Positions 58,490-64,000 of a stretch of DNA of 64,000 nucleotides are shown one piece after another (position 1 is the first letter of the stretch; each line of letters begins with the position of its first letter). The stretch is from Flavobacteriales bacterium UBA4110. GTDB taxonomy: Bacteria; Bacteroidota; Bacteroidia; Flavobacteriales; Weeksellaceae. A model generated the notes under the pieces. The model saw only the letters and a list, made by a program, of their open reading frames with translations. It made no database searches and had not been told where the DNA came from. The stretch spans positions 14,791-78,790 of the forward strand of contig DFXK01000011.1 of assembly GCA_002383165.1 (NCBI GenBank). The letters run 5' to 3'. Both the position numbers and the translations under genes were made by a program.

Positions 58490-58789
58490 ATGAAGTATTG
58501 GAGTATTATAACATTAATGGTTTTCTTAAACTTTACAGCATTACCAGGTATTGCTGCAGTTTTCGGATGGGAACTGCCCAGAACCAATGTTGTAATCAAT
58601 GAAGAAGAGCAACACTCCACAAACACCATCGTTATCTACGAAAAAACGATTCCTAAAACCCTAAACATCCACGATTTCATAAAATTCTTTGAATCGGATC
58701 CTAATAAAAAAAGAATTTTTAGCTGGGAGTCAAAATTATACTTTCCACCTTTTCTCAGTACTTTTTCCCCTCCACCGGAATACCTATAA
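58490..58789 (+). CDS. Small secreted or membrane-anchored hypothetical protein
   Basis: A 99-residue protein of no known family. Residues 4-24 are hydrophobic (YWSIITLMVFLNFTALPGIA), either a signal peptide or an anchor. The rest is polar, with NVVINEEEQHSTNTIVIYEK, an acidic helix near HDFIKFFESDP, and a Pro-rich end SPPPEYL. It lies 16 bp after the carbonic anhydrase and before the SulP gene, with normal codon use, so it is probably real. Possible role as an accessory of the transporter is only guessed from position. Confidence 0.6.
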   Translation: MKYWSIITLMVFLNFTALPGIAAVFGWELPRTNVVINEEEQHSTNTIVIYEKTIPKTLNIHDFIKFFESDPNKKRIFSWESKLYFPPFLSTFSPPPEYL

Positions 58790-58799
58790 ATAACTTTTT

Positions 58800-58950
58800 T
58801 AGATGCTTTTTTTAGCTTACAGTGAGTAAGCCGACTAATGCTGTGCATTAAAAAAAAGTCGTCGATGCCCCTTATCTGAGGCAGCGGTTATTTATTCTAT
58901 ACAGCCACCCGTACTTGTAAATAAGGCAATTGCTTTACTTCCGGTAGTCT
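58800..58950 (+). other. Structured noncoding leader before the SulP gene
   Basis: This 180-bp spacer is less AT-rich than others and holds several self-complementary arms: GCTTAC (58815-58820) with GTAAGC (58826-58831); TAATGC (58836-58841) with GCATTA (58845-58850), inside CGAC (58832-58835) with GTCG (58858-58861); TGCC with GGCA around 58866-58883; and the palindrome GCAATTGC (58926-58933) flanked by GTAAA and TTTAC. There is no T-run in the place of a terminator. It may be a cis-regulatory RNA or a degenerate element. I match it to no known family. Confidence 0.4.
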
Positions 58951-58971
58951 GTGAAACCTAAAAATTTACAA

Positions 58972-60567
58972 ATGAAAAATTCAACATCATTGTTCGGAGG
59001 GATCAAAGAAAACTTTCCATCGGGACTTGTCGTTTTCCTTGTGGCTTTACCATTATGTCTTGGTATTGCACTGGCATCCGGCGCTCCGCCATTATCCGGA
59101 ATCATTTCCGGAATAGTGGGCGGAATAGTAGTAGGCGCAATCAGTAATTCCAACATTTCCGTGTCCGGGCCTGCGGCAGGACTTACGGCCATTATTTTGG
59201 TAGCAATAACTGATATCGGTGCATTTGAACTGTTTCTGTGCGCTGGAATTATTGCCGGAATCATTCAACTTATTCTTGGCTTCATTCGTGCTGGAAGCAT
59301 CTCCAATTATTTTCCAAATAACGTCATCGAAGGAATGCTGGCAGGGATTGGTATCATTATTATATTAAAACAAATATCACACGCTGTGGGATTTGATAAA
59401 GATTATGAAGGTCACGAATCTCTTTTTGACAATGGTTTCAATAGCGGTTTTTTTACAGAATTGCTATCTGCTATACATCCAGGCGCAGTTGTGATTACAC
59501 TAGTCTCAATTTCTATTCTCTTGGCTTGGGATAATGTTCCTGCGCTTAAAAAATTAAAAGTACTGCCTGGCGCTTTAGTAGCTGTAATAACAGGTATTCT
59601 TCTCAACGAATTATTTAAAATATCAGAAAGCGCACTTGCGATAACTCCCGAACATCTAGTAACACTTCCTGTTCCAAAAAGTTTGGAAGATTTTAAGAAC
59701 CTGATTACTTTTCCGGATATTTCGGGGTTTACAAACCCTAAAGTTTGGATTACAGGAGCTACCATTGCCGTAGTTGCATCTATAGAAACTTTGCTATGTA
59801 TAGAAGCCTCTGACAGGCTGGATGTGAAAAGAAGAATCACGGACACCAACCTGGAACTGAAGGCGCAAGGAATTGGCAACCTGATAAGTTCTTTTATTGG
59901 CGGGCTGCCAATGACATCTGTAGTGGTAAGGAGTTCCGCCAATGCGAGTGCCGGTGCAACATCCAAGCTTTCAACCATTATCCACGGTGTTTTGCTTCTG
60001 ATTTGTGTATTATCAATCCCATTTATTTTGAATCTTATTCCGCTGGCAACATTGGCTGCGGTTCTGATATTGGTTGGATATAAACTGGCCAAACCAGCAA
60101 CCTTCATTCATTTTTGGAAAAACGGAAAATACCAGTTTATCCCATTTATGGCAACTGTTGTGGCAGTGGTTGCAACTGATCTGCTAAAAGGTGTAGGCGT
60201 TGGATTATTGATATCAATCATTTATATTTTGCAAGGAAATATGAAAAGAGCCTATTATCTGAGCAAAGAAAACTTGGATGATGCTGATGATATCACTATA
60301 AAACTAGCGGAAGAAGTATCATTTCTGAACAAGGCTGCCATCAAAAAAACCCTTAAAAATATAAAATCCAAATCTAAAGTTATTATTGACGCGAGAAAAA
60401 CTTCCTATATCACAACAGACGTTTTGGAAATGATACAGGATTTCGCAAACGTAAGAGCAAAAGAAGAAGATATTGAAGTGGAATTATTGGGCTTCAAAAC
60501 ATCCTATAGGGATTATGCCAATGATCAAGACTCTCATGTAGTCGTACACCACAGAAGAGCGATGTAA
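58972..60567 (+). CDS. SulP-family inorganic anion (likely bicarbonate) transporter
   Basis: A 531-residue SulP (SLC26) protein. The N-terminal LFGGIKENFPSGLVVFLVALPLCLGIALASGAPP is the family signature; SGPAAGLTAII, ETLLCIEASDRLDVKRR and the C-terminal STAS-like domain (about 430-531, with VIIDARKTSYITTDVLEMI) complete it. About 10-12 membrane segments. In cyanobacteria related proteins (BicA) take up bicarbonate; the two neighbouring carbonic anhydrases favour that substrate over sulfate. A GTG at 58951 would add seven residues; the ATG at 58972, which gives MKNSTSLFGG, is chosen. Confidence 0.92.
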   Translation: MKNSTSLFGGIKENFPSGLVVFLVALPLCLGIALASGAPPLSGIISGIVGGIVVGAISNSNISVSGPAAGLTAIILVAITDIGAFELFLCAGIIAGIIQLILGFIRAGSISNYFPNNVIEGMLAGIGIIIILKQISHAVGFDKDYEGHESLFDNGFNSGFFTELLSAIHPGAVVITLVSISILLAWDNVPALKKLKVLPGALVAVITGILLNELFKISESALAITPEHLVTLPVPKSLEDFKNLITFPDISGFTNPKVWITGATIAVVASIETLLCIEASDRLDVKRRITDTNLELKAQGIGNLISSFIGGLPMTSVVVRSSANASAGATSKLSTIIHGVLLLICVLSIPFILNLIPLATLAAVLILVGYKLAKPATFIHFWKNGKYQFIPFMATVVAVVATDLLKGVGVGLLISIIYILQGNMKRAYYLSKENLDDADDITIKLAEEVSFLNKAAIKKTLKNIKSKSKVIIDARKTSYITTDVLEMIQDFANVRAKEEDIEVELLGFKTSYRDYANDQDSHVVVHHRRAM

Positions 60568-60616
60568 ATATCAAAACCTACAAAAAATTAATCACTAAAA
60601 ATCAATTACAAATAAA

Positions 60617-61252
60617 ATGAAAGCACATACATCCGAAACACAAGCAACCATAACACCAGAAAAAGCCCTCAACTTTCTTAAAGAAGGGAACCAAAGATTC
60701 GTAAACAACTTGAAAGCTAACCGGGACCTTCTGGAACAAGTGAATGCGACCAGAGCCGGACAATGGCCTTTTGCAGTTATTCTTAGTTGCATAGACAGCC
60801 GTACATCTGCAGAACTGATCTTCGACCAAGGTTTAGGCGATATTTTCAGCATCAGAATTGCGGGAAATTTTGTGAATCAGGACATTCTTGGCTCAATGGA
60901 ATTTGGCTGCAATGTCGCAGGTTCAAAACTGGTTGTCGTTCTAGGACACTCCAAGTGCGGTGCACTAAAGGGCGGTCTAGATTCCGCAGCTATCGAACCA
61001 ATGGGAATGGATAACCTGAATCATCTCATTGGGCATTTTGATCCGATTATCAAAACCATTATAAAAGATGGTGAAGAACGTTCTTCTTCTAATGAAGATC
61101 TTCTGGAAAGGCTGAATCACCACAATGTGAAGCACGCCATCGAAGATATCCGTAAACAAAGTTCTACTTTAAAAAAACTGGAAGTCGAAGGTAAAATCAA
61201 GATTGTAGGTGCAAACTACGACGTAGAAACAGGCGTTGTAAGTTGGTTATAG
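60617..61252 (+). CDS. Beta-class carbonic anhydrase (second copy)
   Basis: A 211-residue carbonic anhydrase of a different beta subgroup from the 57808 copy. Zinc ligands are Cys58, His111 and Cys114, with Asp60/Arg62 in SCIDSRT; GHSKCGALKGG and RIAGNFVNQDILGSMEFG are typical of the family paired with SulP transporters. No signal peptide is visible. It begins 49 bp after the SulP stop. Having an enzyme right after the transporter is a known arrangement that couples bicarbonate uptake to CO2 conversion. It ends at a hairpin. Confidence 0.94.
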   Translation: MKAHTSETQATITPEKALNFLKEGNQRFVNNLKANRDLLEQVNATRAGQWPFAVILSCIDSRTSAELIFDQGLGDIFSIRIAGNFVNQDILGSMEFGCNVAGSKLVVVLGHSKCGALKGGLDSAAIEPMGMDNLNHLIGHFDPIIKTIIKDGEERSSSNEDLLERLNHHNVKHAIEDIRKQSSTLKKLEVEGKIKIVGANYDVETGVVSWL

Positions 61253-61281
61253 AAAACATTTTTTCTTCATATAATTAGGGA

Positions 61282-61319
61282 AGTTGGCCGGGTAATTTAT
61301 TATCCGGTCAACTTATTTT
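61282..61319 (+). terminator. Terminator after the second carbonic anhydrase
   Basis: A 14-bp stem with two G-U pairs on the RNA, AGTTGGCCGGGTAA (61282-61295) with TTATCCGGTCAACT (61300-61313), has a TTTA loop and is followed by TATTTT. It overlaps the pth stop codon and may also act on the minus strand. Confidence 0.8.
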
Positions 61320-61876
61320 CCGTTGAAAGTAGTCATCGTATTCTGTATGCCTGCGAAAACAAAAGACAGTACGGCTTGGGAAAATTTTTCGATTCTTTCG
61401 GAAAGCTTTTCTTTTTCTTCTTCATTCCATTTTCCGAGAACATAATCTGCCTGTCTGCCTTCCGAAAAGTCTGCAGAAATCCCGAACCTTAGTCTGGGAT
61501 AATTTTGTGTATTGAGTTGTGACTGTATGCTTTTCAGGCCGTTGTGCCCTGCATCAGAACCTTTCATTTTCATCCTAAGAGATCCAAATGGCAATGCCAG
61601 ATCATCGGTAATCACCAAAATATTTTCTAAAGGAATATTTTCTTTCTGCATCCAGAATTTAACCGCATTTCCGGAAAGATTGACATAGGTGTCTGGTTTC
61701 AGAATAAACACTTTTCTGCCTTTGTATTTGCCTTCTGCCAAAAGTCCGAAGTTGGAAGATTTGAAAGGTGCATCTATTGTTTCCGCTACTTTTTCTGCTA
61801 CCTTAAAGCCGATATTATGACGCGTTTCTACGTATTCGTCGCCTTTGTTACCTATGCCGACAATCAGATATTTCAT
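61313..61876 (-). CDS. pth: Peptidyl-tRNA hydrolase
   Basis: A 187-residue Pth that frees stalled peptidyl-tRNAs by cleaving the ester link. The catalytic residues match E. coli Pth: Asn10, His20, Asp91 and Asn112, in GIGNKGDEY, ETRHNIGF, VITDDLALPFG and SDAGHNGLKSI. Length is normal. It begins 12 bp after the stop of the lipoprotein gene and is probably cotranscribed with it. Convergent with the carbonic anhydrase gene. Confidence 0.96.
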   Translation of the reverse strand: MKYLIVGIGNKGDEYVETRHNIGFKVAEKVAETIDAPFKSSNFGLLAEGKYKGRKVFILKPDTYVNLSGNAVKFWMQKENIPLENILVITDDLALPFGSLRMKMKGSDAGHNGLKSIQSQLNTQNYPRLRFGISADFSEGRQADYVLGKWNEEEKEKLSERIEKFSQAVLSFVFAGIQNTMTTFNGK

Positions 61877-61888
61877 TTCAAATTAAAT

Positions 61889-62740
61889 TTATTTTACATA
61901 TCCGTAAGAAACTGTTCCCGCAGATGAAGTTCCTAAAATCGGATAACCATCAGTATCATAAGAATAGCTAAAGTTTACGGTTGTGTTATCCGTATTGGTT
62001 TTGATATTAGTTGTTTTATAGTTGTTTTTAGAGAAGCCATATAACGCATTATTTTCTAAATCGAACTGCGCGCTGACCAGCTTGAATGCCGTAGGCAATG
62101 TCCCTAAAGGATTCTTGTAGCTGTCATAATTGCCAAAGGTAATGTTTAGGATTATAGGCGTCTGTGTTATAGGTCCTGCTGCGTATGTCAAACTGTATTT
62201 AAAGTTGGAAACATTCGATCCAGAAAAACTATAATCTGTCTTTATAGTGTATCTGTCTGATGATGTTGCTTTATCTTTTACGTTGGTTGTTATAGATTTT
62301 ACCTTATCGCCATCATAACTATAGGTGGTTGAAGAAGTAAAAGTCCCGCTTCCAGCAGACACAAGATCACCTTCTGATTTTGTAAGCTTACCTCCCGAGT
62401 AAGTAAGAACCTGAGTGTTGGTAATTTCATTTCCCGTATCATCGACTGATTTATACAAAATTTTTGTAATATCAACTCCTGTATAAGTTAACTGGTAAGA
62501 AAAGGAATTATCACTAGATGTCACGCTGGTCAGTTGGGCGCCCGTGTAATTATAAGTTGCCACTATTTTATCCCCGGCGTCATCTACAGTTGTTACTGTT
62601 TTGATATTTTTAATCGTAGCATTAGTTCCGCCATTTGAACTGTAAGATACGCCCCGCAAATAATCTCCGTTGATATCCTGATTAGGACTACAAGATGCAA
62701 TGATAAATAGAACGAAGATGAGAAAACATATTTTTTTCAT
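61889..62740 (-). CDS. Hypothetical lipoprotein with YD-like beta repeats
   Basis: A 283-residue lipoprotein with a type II signal, lipobox IASC (Cys17), followed by SPNQDINGDYL. The body has repeated motifs of the form TYNYTGAQLTSVTSSDN, SYQLTYTGVDITKI, TYSYDGDKVKSI and NFSYSYDTDGYPI, similar to YD or RHS-core strand repeats but short. It is likely to sit on the inner face of the outer membrane or at the surface. The frame starts at 62761 if read longer, but that start is inside the -7 box, so the ATG at 62740 is chosen. Function unknown. Confidence 0.7.
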   Translation of the reverse strand: MKKICFLIFVLFIIASCSPNQDINGDYLRGVSYSSNGGTNATIKNIKTVTTVDDAGDKIVATYNYTGAQLTSVTSSDNSFSYQLTYTGVDITKILYKSVDDTGNEITNTQVLTYSGGKLTKSEGDLVSAGSGTFTSSTTYSYDGDKVKSITTNVKDKATSSDRYTIKTDYSFSGSNVSNFKYSLTYAAGPITQTPIILNITFGNYDSYKNPLGTLPTAFKLVSAQFDLENNALYGFSKNNYKTTNIKTNTDNTTVNFSYSYDTDGYPILGTSSAGTVSYGYVK

Positions 62741-62758
62741 TGTTTGATTTTCTGTCTG

Positions 62759-62766
62759 CAAAGTTA
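62759..62766 (-). promoter_or_regulatory. -7 box of the lipoprotein-pth unit
   Basis: TAACTTTG on the minus strand, a full TAnnTTTG match, 18 bp before the ATG at 62740. It excludes the in-frame start at 62761. Confidence 0.55.
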
Positions 62767-62801
62767 ATTTTTTAAATTTAATGGTAATTTTTTTCTTAGA
62801 A

Positions 62802-63791
62802 TCACTGATAATCTAAATTTTCCTTCAGGTTCTGATTTTTCAACCGACTGATTTCCTCAGAATAAATCTTGATTTGCTTATCGCTCAGATTACCATTTCT
62901 TCTGTAGATATCAACTCTTCTTTTATATTCTGTTTCAAAATAAGTGTTGAAGTTTTCGAATTTTTCCTGATTGCTCCAAAGATCATAATAATCACACATA
63001 TGTCCTATGAAGTCATTTAGTTCTTCTGTTGTTTTATCATCCGTATTTTTACTGAAAGCGGTTACAGAACAATAAACCGGCGTTTTGGCTTGATGAGATT
63101 GCTGCATAAATTCCCTATACCTGTCATCAATCAGTGCTTCAATCTGATTTTTGTTAAGATATAAATCCGCGCTGATATCTTTAATCTCTACAAAATCCCC
63201 CGTGTTTGAACTGGAATTGAATTTATAATTCGCAAAAACAACCAATTCACCTTTTCCCAAACCTGGCGAAATACCATAATGTTCCGACAAATAGAAAAGC
63301 GCTGGTTCAGAATAGTCAATATTATCATTCAACTGTGCTACAAACAATTCTATTTCGGTTCCATCTTTATCCTTTGCAATCCTTTTTTCCAGGTTTTTAT
63401 AGGATTTATAATTGTAAAGCGAATCTGATGCTTTCTTAAAATACCTGACGGGCGATGCGACGCTGAAAGTCCTGAATCCATTAGCCGCAGCATATTTTTC
63501 ATTGTAAAGGATGCCGTCCATCCTGTAGATATTTTTCCTGTAACTATAATAAAAATTAATTGTGTTTCTGATTGATTCTTTTTTGGAATTAAATCCGATA
63601 GAATAAACCGGAACAGTTTTATCTTTTGAATTAAATCTAACAGAGATTCCGCTTTCATTAGCCGCATCACTTAAAAATATCATTTCTTTATCGTAATGGT
63701 ATTTTTGGATTTGGGCATTGCAGAAAGAAACTGTGATTATAAAAATCAGTGCTAAAATTCTTTCATAAAAGTTAAATGAGATTCTATTCAT
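62802..63791 (-). CDS. Secreted hypothetical protein
   Basis: A 329-residue protein with a signal peptide (1-26, ILALIFIITVSFCNA). I do not recognise the family. It is mostly beta-type with charged loops, has many Tyr and Phe residues, and a C-terminal charged helix (RRVDIYRRNGNLSDKQIKIYSEEISRLKNQ). No lipobox, no T9SS sorting domain, so a periplasmic protein is likely. Its ATG overlaps by one base the stop of an upstream minus-strand reading frame (TAATG), suggesting translational coupling to that frame. Confidence 0.65.
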   Translation of the reverse strand: MNRISFNFYERILALIFIITVSFCNAQIQKYHYDKEMIFLSDAANESGISVRFNSKDKTVPVYSIGFNSKKESIRNTINFYYSYRKNIYRMDGILYNEKYAAANGFRTFSVASPVRYFKKASDSLYNYKSYKNLEKRIAKDKDGTEIELFVAQLNDNIDYSEPALFYLSEHYGISPGLGKGELVVFANYKFNSSSNTGDFVEIKDISADLYLNKNQIEALIDDRYREFMQQSHQAKTPVYCSVTAFSKNTDDKTTEELNDFIGHMCDYYDLWSNQEKFENFNTYFETEYKRRVDIYRRNGNLSDKQIKIYSEEISRLKNQNLKENLDYQ

Positions 63792-64000
63792 TAATAATAT
63801 GGTAGAAGATTAAAATTACAAATAACATTTTCATTTTTCTTATTGAAAAACAAAAGCAAGACTACTTCTTCATTTTTAACTTCTGTCATCAAATCCTTTA
63901 ATATCGTAAATTTATTTTTTACAATTTTTTCATCTTAAGAAGTTCCAAAATCTTGAATTACAGAGATAAATTTAACTATTGATTTCAAATTGACCTTCAA
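63791..64000 (-). pseudogene. Interrupted or partial reading frame running into the window edge
   Basis: On the minus strand one frame is open from the edge (64000) and reads protein-like sequence, except for a TAA at 63937-63935. The part after the stop (KIVKNKFTILKDLMTEVKNEE, then VVLLLFFNKKNENV) runs 47 codons to TAA at 63793-63791, which overlaps the ATG of the next gene. That coupling suggests a real gene whose upstream part lies outside the window and is now broken by a nonsense codon, or a sequencing error. The frame before the stop spans 21 codons. No product can be named. Confidence 0.35.

Noticed and set aside
59412..60107. A 231-codon frame antisense to the SulP gene
   Set aside because: Shadow frame; no start context, domain or promoter box.

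Overview
The window looks like a chromosomal contig from a low-GC member of Bacteroidota, class Flavobacteriia, most likely the Chryseobacterium/Epilithonimonas group (Weeksellaceae). The support is a SusC/SusD pair, two type IX secretion (T9SS) proteins (a plug-domain protein and a cargo with a C-terminal sorting domain), BshC of bacillithiol synthesis, a GYDIA-type GHMP kinase, near absence of Shine-Dalgarno sites, and many copies of the flavobacterial -7 promoter box TAnnTTTG upstream of genes. The genus is an inference from gene content and style. No tRNA, rRNA, CRISPR array, transposase or phage gene was seen. The first ~160 bases are homopolymer-rich and look like a contig-end artefact.

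Layout. 0.2-22.8 kb is core metabolism and envelope, almost all on the minus strand: a GNAT acetyltransferase, T9SS plug protein, MBL hydrolase (+), pckA, a fabD-GHMP kinase pair, a four-LysM/PBP1 protein, bshC, an outer-membrane porin, a T9SS-exported propeller protein, a susC-susD operon and the rimP-nusA-infB translation operon. 22.9-57.6 kb is one large surface-polysaccharide locus of 36 genes. 57.8-61.3 kb is an inorganic-carbon cluster (beta-carbonic anhydrase, small secreted protein, SulP transporter, second beta-carbonic anhydrase). 61.3-64 kb holds pth, a lipoprotein, a secreted hypothetical and an interrupted reading frame at the edge.

The polysaccharide locus encodes supply of four nucleotide sugar types: UDP-glucuronate (Ugd); dTDP-4-keto-6-deoxyglucose (RfbA, RfbB), probably converted by a VioA-like aminotransferase and PglD/VioB-like acetyltransferase to dTDP-4-acetamido-4,6-dideoxyglucose, since rhamnose genes rfbC and rfbD are absent; GDP-L-fucose (Gmd, Fcl) with a GT11 fucosyltransferase; and UDP-GalNAcA (WbpP- and WbpO-like). 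Export is by an ABC transporter (Wzm, and Wzt with a C-terminal glycan-binding-type domain); no Wzx, Wzy or initiating phosphoglycosyltransferase is present. About sixteen known or candidate glycosyltransferases, five left-handed beta-helix acyltransferases, one OafA-type acyltransferase, one methyltransferase and one KASIII-type ketoacyl synthase would assemble and decorate a complex, probably acidic, acylated glycan. The locus is divided into eight transcription units in alternating orientation, each preceded by a perfect TAnnTTTG box.

Outside genes, the most notable item is a ~110-bp nested inverted-repeat element between the porin gene and bshC that resembles an interspersed element I recall from flavobacterial intergenic regions. 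Others are a structured leader before the SulP gene and a reading frame with an in-frame stop that is translationally coupled to the last gene of the window.
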